Positions 1 through 6,199 of a DNA stretch of 8,247 bases are shown piece by piece; within the stretch, counting starts at the first letter, position 1; every line of letters begins with the position of its first letter. This DNA comes from Oscillibacter sp. Its GTDB lineage: Bacteria; Bacillota; Clostridia; Oscillospirales; Oscillospiraceae. The DNA lies in assembly GCA_017380995.1 (NCBI GenBank), contig JAFOCY010000088.1, forward strand, positions 1-8,247. Direction: 5' to 3'. A program made the translations under genes and the position numbers. The notes below the pieces were generated by a model. It was not told the DNA's origin, made no database searches, and saw only the letters and a program-made list of their open reading frames with translations.

Positions 1-389
1 AGGTCGTAGAGCTTCTGACCGTTGATTTTAATGGCGGAGTACATGGGAGGGATCTGCTGGATATCCCCCAGGAAAGCCGCCATGGCTTGCTCCACATCGG
101 CGGGGGAAACCGTTACCGGGTGGGACTCCAGGGTCTCGCCGCTGGTATCCTGGGTGTTGGTGACAAGGCCTAAGCGAAGACCCGCCACATATTCCTTTTT
201 GCCGTTTTCGGCAAATTCCACGGCCCGGGTGGCCTGTCCCACGAAAACGGGCAAAACGCCTGTTGCCATGGGGTCCAGGGTGCCGCCGTGGCCCACCCGC
301 TTTTCCCGCAGGATGCCGCGGATCTTGGCGCATACATCCATGCTGGTCCAGTCCGCGGGCTTATCGATAATGACGATTCCGTTTGCCAT
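1..389 (-). CDS. truB: tRNA pseudouridine(55) synthase TruB, N-terminal part (cut by window edge)
   Basis: TruB isomerises U55 of the tRNA T-loop to pseudouridine in the cytoplasm. The first 129 codons are visible; the C-terminal part lies beyond the left edge. The catalytic motif is clear: VGHGGTLDPMATGVLPV at residues 32-48, with the expected catalytic Asp at residue 39. The second family motif follows, KEYVAGLRLGLVTNTQDTSG at 65-84, then IPPMYSAIKINGQKLYDL, which is also typical of the family. The ATG at 387-389 starts 2 nt after the nrnA stop codon. A modest SD (GAGGG) lies inside the nrnA 3' end, so translation is probably coupled. Placement after rbfA and nrnA matches the usual Firmicutes order, in which ribF and rpsO often follow. 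Identification is firm; only the truncation limits it. Confidence 0.97.
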   Translation of the reverse strand, partial: MANGIVIIDKPADWTSMDVCAKIRGILREKRVGHGGTLDPMATGVLPVFVGQATRAVEFAENGKKEYVAGLRLGLVTNTQDTSGETLESHPVTVSPADVEQAMAAFLGDIQQIPPMYSAIKINGQKLYD

Positions 390-391
390 GC

Positions 392-1348
392 TCAGCCCTC
401 AAAGTCAGCCACTTCCGCGCGCAGGGAGGCCAGGACGGCTGCCTTTACCTGCTCCAGGGGCGCTTCCACCGTGCAGCCTGCGGCGGCCGGGTGTCCGCCG
501 CCGCCCAACATAGCGCAGACACGGGTGGCATTGACTCGCTTGTCCGTGCGGACAGAGAGCTTCCACACATTGGGGCGGAGCTCCCGGAAGGTCACGGCAC
601 AGTCCACACCCTCGATCTGACGGCCCAGGGAGCTGAGGTCCTCGGCGTCTGTTTCGGTGGCACCGATGGAGGCCATCAGGGACATGGGCACATAGAGAAA
701 GACGCAGCGGTTTTCGTCAAAATACTCTGCGTTCACCAGCATATCCGCCTCCAAAGCCATGCGGCGGCGGGTCTTGGTGCCGAAGAAGGTCTTGTTGATG
801 GGGTAGACGTCAATGCCCGTTTCCATCAGGGCCGCAGTGACGGCATGGGTGCGGGCGGTGGTGTTGCCGTAGGCATAGCAGCCGGTATCCGTGGAGATGG
901 CAAGGTACAAAAGCTCGGCGGTGACCTTGTTGATGCACCCAAGCTCCGCAAGGATGTCGTACATCAGCTCGCCGCAGGCGGCAGCTTCCGCGCGGAGGAT
1001 GTTCTCCTTGGCAAAGTGTTCAAAAGAGGTGTGGTGGTCGATGGCAAGGTCGATCCTGCCGGCATAGGCCTTGGCGTTTTCGGGAAGAAGGTTTTCCGTC
1101 GCAATGTCGGTGGAAACCACTTTTTCCGCCACAAAGCCCTCCGGGGCCTCATAAGGACGGAAATAGGGGGCGGAGGTGTCCGTGAGGCCGGGATTGGGCA
1201 GGAGATAGGCGGTCTTACCCAGAGAGCGCAGGGCGGCGCACAGGGATGCTGCGCAGCCCACGGTGTCTCCGTCGGGGCGCACATGGGTGAGGATGAGAAT
1301 GTGATCAAAACTGCGCAGGAGGGCTGCCGTTTCTTTTACGCTCAGCAT
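392..1348 (-). CDS. nrnA: DHH/DHHA1 phosphoesterase, NrnA-type nano-RNase / pAp phosphatase
   Basis: This 318-residue protein has the full set of DHH-family motifs. Motif I is HVRPDGDTVG at residues 22-31, the DHH triad is at 104-106 (AIDHHTS), the DTG motif is at 154-156 (ISTDTGCYAYGN), and the DHHA1 substrate-binding motif GGGGHPAAAG is at 282-291. In characterised Firmicutes homologues the enzyme degrades oligoribonucleotides of 2-5 nt and dephosphorylates 3'-phosphoadenosine 5'-phosphate, using divalent metal bound by the DHH motifs. Length matches the family (about 310-325). The frame stays open upstream, but the ATG at 1346-1348 is chosen because motif I then sits at the usual distance from the start and a GAGGAGG SD lies just before it, inside the rbfA 3' end. 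It starts 1 nt after the rbfA stop (TAA-G-ATG), which suggests translational coupling. Cellular substrate preference cannot be read from sequence. Confidence 0.95.
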   Translation of the reverse strand: MLSVKETAALLRSFDHILILTHVRPDGDTVGCAASLCAALRSLGKTAYLLPNPGLTDTSAPYFRPYEAPEGFVAEKVVSTDIATENLLPENAKAYAGRIDLAIDHHTSFEHFAKENILRAEAAACGELMYDILAELGCINKVTAELLYLAISTDTGCYAYGNTTARTHAVTAALMETGIDVYPINKTFFGTKTRRRMALEADMLVNAEYFDENRCVFLYVPMSLMASIGATETDAEDLSSLGRQIEGVDCAVTFRELRPNVWKLSVRTDKRVNATRVCAMLGGGGHPAAAGCTVEAPLEQVKAAVLASLRAEVADFEG

Positions 1349-1349
1349 C

Positions 1350-1739
1350 TTATGCCTCCTCGTTCTCCTCATCGGGGTGGGGCTTGGCAGCGTCTTCCAC
1401 TTCCACCTTGCGCAGCACCTCCAGGATGTGGGCGCCGTACTGGATGGAGTCGTCAGCGATGAACTGCAGCTCCGGGGTATAGCGCAGCTGCAGGGCACGG
1501 CCCAGCTCCCGGCGCAGGTAGCCGGAGGCGGACTTGAGGCCCTTCATCACGTCTTTTTCGTTTTCCTTGTTCAGGCAGCTGATATAGATACGGGCGTAAC
1601 GGAGGTCACCGGTGGTGTCTACACGGGTGATGGAGACCATGCCGGTGGCGGAGACACGGGGGTCCTTCAGGGTGCGCAGCAGGGCGCTGAGCTCTTTCTG
1701 GATCTCCTCGTTGATACGGCCGATACGGTTAGAGGCCAT
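1350..1739 (-). CDS. rbfA: 30S ribosome-binding factor A
   Basis: RbfA binds the immature 30S subunit and assists late maturation of the 16S rRNA 5' end and cold adaptation. The 129-residue protein has the typical start NRIGRINEEIQKELSALL, then LKDPRVSATGMVSITRVDTT (about 25-43), and the KH-like core with LRYARIYIS and GYLRRELGRALQLRYTPEL (about 73-91). It ends in an acidic tail (DEENEEA). Length is normal for the family. The ATG at 1737-1739 is preceded by GAGAGG about 8 nt away. A possible in-frame extension upstream encodes nothing RbfA-like and runs into the preceding gene. In most Firmicutes rbfA directly follows infB; here two extra genes separate them. Its stop lies 1 nt before the nrnA start. 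Confidence 0.97.
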   Translation of the reverse strand: MASNRIGRINEEIQKELSALLRTLKDPRVSATGMVSITRVDTTGDLRYARIYISCLNKENEKDVMKGLKSASGYLRRELGRALQLRYTPELQFIADDSIQYGAHILEVLRKVEVEDAAKPHPDEENEEA

Positions 1740-1782
1740 AGGGGGTACCTCTCTTTCATGAAATGTGATAGGGGGAAATTGG

Positions 1783-2349
1783 TCAGCGGAACTCCCGCTC
1801 ATTGGCTCGGACGAAGGCAGTGAGCAGGGTGTCCAGGTCATCGGAAGAGGAGTAAAATTCCTGGTCCAGCGCCTCCCAGACCTCCTGAACGGCTTCCGGA
1901 AGGGTATCCATGATTTCCTGGCGGTCATGGCGCAGGTCAGGAACTTTACCCGCGGGGAATTGGACCATGGCCCGCTCCAGAATGGATGCGGTGGTTTCGG
2001 CGCCGATAAGGTGCAGGCACCAAAGCGCATCGTCCGCGTAGTTTCCGGCGGAATTGAAGAAATACTGGTCAAAGCCGCCGCTCGTCACTTCCTCCGCAAG
2101 CTCCCGCACGGAGAGAAAGCCCAGCTCATGCCGGCTCATTTCCGCGGAGCGGGTATTGTGCTTGTCCGAGAGAAAGTGCTGCAGGGCGTCCAAAAATTCC
2201 GGGCCGTCCGGCATTTTGAGCACCTTTTCCATGCCCCGGACTGTTTTCCAGACGGCGAGCAGACCCAGAATCAGGCCCAGGCTCAAAATGGCAATGCGGA
2301 TCAGGCCGGCGGAGGGGGCGTGCAGAGGAGCAAGAAACCAGGTAGGCAT
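1783..2349 (-). CDS. Membrane-anchored DUF4375 (DMP19-like) domain protein
   Basis: This 188-residue protein starts at the ATG at 2347-2349, preceded by AAGGGG, 11 nt after the stop of its smaller paralogue. Residues about 16-34 form one hydrophobic segment (LIRIAILSLGLILGLLAVW) followed by K/R residues, which predicts a cytoplasmic C-terminus. Next comes a charged linker (MEKVLKMPDGPEFLDAL, 40-56). Residues about 90-135 carry the DUF4375/DMP19 signature GGFDQYFFNSAGNYADDALW followed by LHLIGAETTASILERAM. The C-terminus is rich in Asp and Glu and ends AFVRANEREFR. The family includes the Neisseria DNA-mimic protein DMP19, but most members have no known role, so no function is assigned. The linker and C-terminal peptide are shared with the gene at 2361-2711. 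It lies in the operon between infB and rbfA, with no obvious promoter of its own. The reading frame is secure; the domain call comes from motif recognition. Confidence 0.85.
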   Translation of the reverse strand: MPTWFLAPLHAPSAGLIRIAILSLGLILGLLAVWKTVRGMEKVLKMPDGPEFLDALQHFLSDKHNTRSAEMSRHELGFLSVRELAEEVTSGGFDQYFFNSAGNYADDALWCLHLIGAETTASILERAMVQFPAGKVPDLRHDRQEIMDTLPEAVQEVWEALDQEFYSSSDDLDTLLTAFVRANEREFR

Positions 2350-2360
2350 AGGCGCCCCTT

Positions 2361-2711
2361 TCAGCGGAATTCCCGCTCGTTGGAGCGGACAAAGGCAATG
2401 AGCTCCCGATTCTGTTCCATACGGGCGAAGGCATTCTCTTCTTCTTTGGCGCGTTCCCGCCGGGCAAGAAACTCGTGCTCCTGGGCACTCATCTCCCGGG
2501 GGCGCTGATCCTTCTTTTCCTGAAGCAGTTCTTCCAGGGCGGAGAGAAACTCTTCGCCGTCCGGCAGCTTCAGCGTCTTTTCCATCCGGCGGAGATTCCG
2601 CCAGGGGATGCGGCAGTTGCGGATGAAATTGAAGACCATGAGGAAAAGGAACAAAAGAACATAGGTTTTGTAGGAAAGGTACGGTTCTATATGCGAAAGA
2701 AGCAAATGCAT
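2361..2711 (-). CDS. Small single-pass membrane protein, paralogue of the adjacent DUF4375 protein without that domain
   Basis: The 116-residue protein starts at the ATG at 2709-2711 behind a strong AAAGGAG SD, 63 nt after infB. Residues about 14-30 are hydrophobic (YKTYVLLFLFLMVFNFI), followed by a basic stretch (RNCRIPWRNLRR), which predicts a single membrane helix with the C-terminus in the cytoplasm. The rest is highly charged and probably helical or coiled coil (ALEELLQEKKDQRPREMS, RRERAKEEENAFARMEQNR). Residues 41-90 align without gaps to residues 38-87 of the downstream protein (27 of 50 identical), and the last 12 residues match at 10 positions. The DUF4375 core (about 75 residues) is absent. 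I do not recognise a family and assign no function. A real gene is supported by the SD, the conserved paralogous segments and the fit between neighbours. Confidence 0.8.
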   Translation of the reverse strand: MHLLLSHIEPYLSYKTYVLLFLFLMVFNFIRNCRIPWRNLRRMEKTLKLPDGEEFLSALEELLQEKKDQRPREMSAQEHEFLARRERAKEEENAFARMEQNRELIAFVRSNEREFR

Positions 2712-2739
2712 GGCGTTCTCCTTTCCGGGAGCAAAGAAC

Positions 2740-2762
2740 GGGCGGCGACGCAGTCGCCGCCC
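2740..2762 (-). other. Perfect 10-bp hairpin in the gap after infB
   Basis: The inverted repeat GGGCGGCGAC / GTCGCCGCCC has a 3-nt loop and lies 12 nt beyond the infB stop codon and 28 nt before the next start codon. In the transcribed direction it is followed by GTTCTTTGC rather than a clean U-run. It is therefore at best a weak, partial terminator; a stability or processing hairpin between infB and the two membrane-protein genes is equally possible. The structure is seen directly; its role is inferred. Confidence 0.65.
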
Positions 2763-2774
2763 TTATGGCTCTAT

Positions 2775-5177
2775 TTAGCGAGGAATTTCTTCCATGGTGT
2801 AGGCTTCGATGACGTCGCCCACCTTGATGTCGTTGAACTTCTCGATGGTCATGCCGCACTCGTACTTCTCGTTGACTTCCTTAACGGAGTCCTTGAAGCG
2901 CTGCAGGGAGCCCAGCTCGCCTTCGTGGACCACGATACCGTCGCGGACCAGGCGGATGGAGGAGTTGCGGACGATCTTGCCGTCGGTGACATAGCAGCCG
3001 GCGATGGTGCCGATGCTGGAGACCTTGTAGGTCTCGCGGACCTCGGCGTGACCCAGGACCACCTCACGGAACTCGGGAGCCAGCATACCCTTCATAGCGG
3101 CTTCCACCTCGTTGATGCAGTCGTAGATGACGCGGTACATCCGCATATCCACGTTCTGGCGGATGGCGCTGTCACGGGCGGCGGCATCGGGGCGGACGTT
3201 GAAGCCGACGATGATGGCGTTGGAAGAGGAGGCCAGCATGACGTCGGAGTCGTTGATGGCGCCGACGGCACCGTGGATGACACGGACGTTGACCTCGTCG
3301 TTGGAGAGCTTCTCCAAAGAGGCCTTCACGGCCTCCACGCTGCCCTGAACATCGGCCTTGACGATGATGGCAAGCTCCTTGCGCTCGCCGGCCTGGATCT
3401 GGCTGAAGAGGTCCTCCAGAGAAACCTTCTGCACAGGGGCGTTGGCCTTGGCGCGCTCCTCGGCCTTGCGCTGCTCCACCAGCTCACGGGCCATGCGCTC
3501 GTCAGCAACGGCGAAGAAGGGGCTGCCGGCGGTGGGAGCTTCGCTCAGACCTGCGATCTCAACGGGGACGGAGGGGCCGGCCTCGGTAAGGCGGGTTCCC
3601 TTGTGATCCGTCATGGTACGCACGCGGCCCACAGCGGTGCCGGCGATGATGATGTCGCCCTGCTTGAGGGTGCCGTTCTGGACCAGCAGAGTAGCCACGG
3701 GGCCGCGGCCCTTGTCCAGGCGGGCCTCGATAACGGTGCCCTGGCCGGCGCGGTTGGGGTTGGCCTTCAGCTCAGCCATTTCGGCAGTGAGGGTGACCAT
3801 CTCCAGGAGGTTGTCGATGCCGATGTTCTTCTTGGCGGACACCTTGCAGCAGATGGTCTCGCCGCCCCAATCCTCAGGCACCAGACCATAGCTGGTCAGC
3901 TGCTGGAGGACGCGGTCGGGATCGGCGGTGGGCTTATCGATCTTGTTGATGGCCACGATCACGGGGATGTTGGCGGCCTTGGCGTGAGAGATGGACTCAA
4001 TGGTCTGGGGCATGATGCCGTCGTCCGCTGCCACCATCAAGATGGCGATATCGGTGACCATGGCGCCGCGGGCGCGCATGGAGGTGAAGGCCTCATGGCC
4101 GGGGGTATCCAGGAAGGTGATGGGCTTGCCGTTCACCTGGACCTGGTAAGCGCCGATGTGCTGGGTGATGCCGCCGGCCTCACCTGCGGCAACGGAAGCG
4201 TTGCGGATGGTATCCAGCAGGGAGGTCTTGCCGTGGTCGACGTGGCCCATGACCACAACGACGGGGGCGCGGGGCTGCAGCTCGTCTTCCCGGTCCTCGT
4301 GGGTGTCGATGAGCTTTTCCTCGATGGTGACCACCACTTCCTTCTCCACCACGCAGCCAAGCTCTTCGGCGATGATGGCGGCGGTGTCGAAGTCGATGAC
4401 CTGGCTGAGAGAGGCCATGATGCCGTTTTTCATCAGGCACTTGACCACTTCTGCGCCGGTCTTCTTCATGCGGCTTGCCAGCTCGCCAACGGAGATCTCG
4501 TCGGGGATCTGGACCTTGACGGGGGCCTTCTTGGCGATCTCCAGCTGGAGCTTGCGCATCTTCTCGGCCTCGTCCTGGCGGCGCTTGTTGGTCATGGGAG
4601 CGCCCTTGCGCTGGTTATTATTGCGGAACTTTTCCTTGCCGCCGCGCTGCTGCATCCGCTCGCCCCGGGCACCGCCCAGGTCTTCCAGACGCTCATCGTA
4701 CTTGGCAAGGTTCACATCGCCGCCCGTGCGGGTATCCACGATCTTCTTCTGGGGGACGCGGGTGGCGGGAGCGGCCTGGGTCTGGGGCTGGGGAGCGGGC
4801 TGGGCAGGACGGTTGTTGTTTTGCTGCTGGGGACGGCTGCCCTGCTGGGGACGGCTGCCCTGCTGGGGAGCGGGGCGGTTATTGCCCTGCTGGGGACGGT
4901 TATTGCCGCTTTGTGCCTGGGGAGCAGGCTTGGCGGCGGGCTGCGCCTTGGGCTGCTCCTTCTTTTCGGGAGCGGCATCGGCATAAATGACCTGGATGCT
5001 GGAGACCTGGTTGTTGGAGGTCATGTAGTCAAAAATGACGGACAGCTCCTTGTCGGTCAGCACCTGCATATGGTTCTTGGGGGTGGCCACATACTTGCTC
5101 AGAATATCCATGACCGTTCTGGTGGGGATATTCAGGTCCTTTGCCACCTCGTGGACTCTGTATTTCTCGTTACCCAA
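2775..5177 (-). CDS. infB: Translation initiation factor IF-2
   Basis: IF2 is the GTPase that places initiator fMet-tRNA on the 30S subunit and promotes 50S joining. The 800-residue protein has an IF2_N domain at about 3-52 ([20 protein letters not shown]). A low-complexity Pro/Gln/Asn/Ala linker follows at about 68-145, including tandem QQGSRP, and then a basic region. A second IF2_N domain lies at about 224-275. The G domain has G1 GHVDHGKT (311-318), G3 DTPGH (357-361), G4 NKID (411-414) and G5 SAK (447-449). After it come domain II, the IF2 domain 3 region and the C-terminal fMet-tRNA-binding domain, ending [10 protein letters not shown]. The start is taken as TTG at 5175-5177, because GAGGTG lies 6 nt upstream and the protein then begins [11 protein letters not shown], as is usual. 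A GTG at 5184-5186 and a farther TTG at 5276 are less likely. The gap to ylxQ is 111 nt. Confidence 0.97.
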   Translation of the reverse strand: MGNEKYRVHEVAKDLNIPTRTVMDILSKYVATPKNHMQVLTDKELSVIFDYMTSNNQVSSIQVIYADAAPEKKEQPKAQPAAKPAPQAQSGNNRPQQGNNRPAPQQGSRPQQGSRPQQQNNNRPAQPAPQPQTQAAPATRVPQKKIVDTRTGGDVNLAKYDERLEDLGGARGERMQQRGGKEKFRNNNQRKGAPMTNKRRQDEAEKMRKLQLEIAKKAPVKVQIPDEISVGELASRMKKTGAEVVKCLMKNGIMASLSQVIDFDTAAIIAEELGCVVEKEVVVTIEEKLIDTHEDREDELQPRAPVVVVMGHVDHGKTSLLDTIRNASVAAGEAGGITQHIGAYQVQVNGKPITFLDTPGHEAFTSMRARGAMVTDIAILMVAADDGIMPQTIESISHAKAANIPVIVAINKIDKPTADPDRVLQQLTSYGLVPEDWGGETICCKVSAKKNIGIDNLLEMVTLTAEMAELKANPNRAGQGTVIEARLDKGRGPVATLLVQNGTLKQGDIIIAGTAVGRVRTMTDHKGTRLTEAGPSVPVEIAGLSEAPTAGSPFFAVADERMARELVEQRKAEERAKANAPVQKVSLEDLFSQIQAGERKELAIIVKADVQGSVEAVKASLEKLSNDEVNVRVIHGAVGAINDSDVMLASSSNAIIVGFNVRPDAAARDSAIRQNVDMRMYRVIYDCINEVEAAMKGMLAPEFREVVLGHAEVRETYKVSSIGTIAGCYVTDGKIVRNSSIRLVRDGIVVHEGELGSLQRFKDSVKEVNEKYECGMTIEKFNDIKVGDVIEAYTMEEIPR
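4824..4868 (-). repeat. 18-bp tandem repeat in the infB linker
   Basis: On the plus strand the unit CTGCTGGGGACGGCTGCC occurs at 4824-4841 and 4842-4859, with a partial third copy from 4860. It is in frame and encodes repeated Q-Q-G-S-R-P in the IF2 linker. Looser variants (CTGCTGGGGACGGTTATTGC) continue to about 4910. Because the unit is a multiple of three, slippage would change linker length without breaking the frame. Confidence 0.85.
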
Positions 5178-5288
5178 TAAAAACACCTCGTTCTTACCGC
5201 CTCCGCGGCTGCATCCGGAATGCGCCGGCAGGGCACGTTTCGGATCCCTCCGCGGAGCGCGGGGAAAATTTTGCAATAGGGAAAGGCT
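5178..5288 (-). other. Spacer between ylxQ and infB, no clear element
   Basis: This 111-nt gap is long compared with most junctions in the operon. It contains the infB SD and a short palindrome (CTCCGCGGAG at 5248-5257). I see no convincing promoter, terminator or riboswitch. Its 33 in-frame codons upstream of infB are open but do not resemble IF2 and have no SD. Confidence 0.5.
5184..5189 (-). promoter_or_regulatory. infB ribosome binding site that sets a TTG start
   Basis: Reading on the minus strand, GAGGTG is followed by TTTTTA and then TTG. The 6-nt spacing is right for the TTG at 5177. The overlapping GTG at 5186 has only a GGAGG 13 nt upstream, which is too far. No ATG is available near the start of the conserved IF2_N sequence. 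Confidence 0.7.
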
Positions 5289-5915
5289 TTAGCCCCGGGC
5301 CTTTTTATAAGAGCCCTTGCCCTTTTTCACAGGGCGGCTGTGGGCAAAGCGGTCGGTATGGCCGCTCTTAGGCTTGGAGCGTTCGTCCTTGAAGGGACGG
5401 GAAGTGCGCTTGGCGGGGGAGGACTTTACGCTCTTGACAGCAGGCTTTTTTTCCTCTTCCTTGGCCAGTTCCGCCACAGGGGCGGCCTTTTTCTTATACT
5501 TGCCGGTGCGCACGTTTTTTTCGTGGTTGAGCTGCTCCTGGCGGCGCTCGGCGGCACGCTGGGCCTTCAGGTCCAGGCGCGCTGCGGTCTCGTCAAAGCG
5601 GACGGGGTCGATGGCGGCCAGCTTGTGGGCGATGGCGGCGGCAAGGCCGATATCCGTCACCGCGCAGACAGCCACGGCGCTGCGGCCCAGGGTCTGGCCC
5701 AGCTCCGCCTTGGTGAAGGGGACCCGCACCCAGATGCACGCTCCGGCGTCGGCAAAGTGCTGGATGCGGCGGCGGGTATTGTCCGCGGCGTCGGAGGCCA
5801 GGATCAGGAGCCGTGCGTCCCGGGCACGGGCCACGGCCTCAACAGGCTCCTCGCCCACGGTCAGGTTGCCGCCCCGCAGGGCAAGGCCCAGGAGATTCAA
5901 AACGGCGTTGTTCAT
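5289..5915 (-). CDS. ylxQ: L7Ae-family ribosomal protein-like YlxQ with a long basic C-terminal tail
   Basis: Residues 1-100 form an L7Ae/L30e/YlxQ-type RNA-binding domain: LLGLALRGGNLTVGEEPVEA (about 8-27), LLILASDAADNTRRR (36-50) and AVTDIGLAAAIAHKL (85-99). Bacterial members are small RNA-binding proteins thought to recognise kink-turn-like RNA; no precise function is established for this one. Typical YlxQ proteins are about 100 residues, but this one has 208. The extra part, about 105-208, is rich in Lys, Arg and Glu, lacks hydrophobic core residues and is probably disordered, ending KKGKGSYKKARG. The start ATG at 5913-5915 overlaps the ylxR stop as ATGA and is preceded by GGGAGG, so translation is coupled. 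A longer in-frame extension upstream would overlap ylxR and has no family match. Presence between ylxR and infB is the usual Firmicutes context. Confidence 0.92.
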   Translation of the reverse strand: MNNAVLNLLGLALRGGNLTVGEEPVEAVARARDARLLILASDAADNTRRRIQHFADAGACIWVRVPFTKAELGQTLGRSAVAVCAVTDIGLAAAIAHKLAAIDPVRFDETAARLDLKAQRAAERRQEQLNHEKNVRTGKYKKKAAPVAELAKEEEKKPAVKSVKSSPAKRTSRPFKDERSKPKSGHTDRFAHSRPVKKGKGSYKKARG

Positions 5916-6184
5916 TGCGTACCTCCCAGTTCTTTTTCCATGGCGTCGTAGACTTCCGCGGGGATGGCGGTCTCGAAAGCACGCTCCAGCGCCCGGGATT
6001 TCCGGGCCTTCTGGAGGCAGGCAACATCGTGGCACACGTAAGCGCCTCGGCCGGGCTTCTTGCCGCCAAAATCCAGGCTCACTTCTCCTTCGGGGGATTT
6101 CACCACCCGCAGCAGAGCCTTCTTATCCTTCATTTCACGGCAGCCAACACACTGCCGCTGGGGGATCTTCTTTACTTTGGGCAT
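5912..6184 (-). CDS. rnpM: YlxR/RnpM RNA-binding protein (RNase P modulator family)
   Basis: The 90-residue basic protein has the YlxR signature RQCVGCREMKDKKALLRVVK (10-29) and KPGRGAYVCHDVACL (43-57), with length normal for the family. In Bacillus subtilis the YlxR homologue has been renamed RnpM because it binds the RNase P RNA and modulates the enzyme; it is also reported to influence transcription. Transfer of that role here is inference by homology. The ATG at 6182-6184 is preceded by AGGAGG with 7-nt spacing, and that SD overlaps the nusA stop region (15-nt gap). The gene ends in a 4-nt ATGA overlap with ylxQ. Confidence 0.95.
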   Translation of the reverse strand: MPKVKKIPQRQCVGCREMKDKKALLRVVKSPEGEVSLDFGGKKPGRGAYVCHDVACLQKARKSRALERAFETAIPAEVYDAMEKELGGTQ

Positions 6185-6199
6185 ATTTCAGCCTCCTGA

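Noticed and set aside
1754..1763. TTTCATGAAA palindrome just upstream of rbfA
   Set aside because: Only 10 bp, expected by chance in a window of this size, and no promoter elements are associated.
2475..5180. Very long open frame on the plus strand opposite infB (about 900 codons)
   Set aside because: It is antisense to infB, whose frame is certain. The translation is a low-complexity Gly/Leu/Asp/His-rich string without domains, as expected for the complement of GC-rich codons, and no SD or promoter precedes it.
5248..5257. CTCCGCGGAG palindrome between ylxQ and infB
   Set aside because: Short self-complementary GC word with no loop, U-tract or other context; common in GC-rich DNA.
5178..5276. 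Possible 33-residue N-terminal extension of IF2
   Set aside because: The upstream TTG at 5276 has no SD, the residues do not resemble IF2, and a well-placed SD exists for the TTG at 5177.
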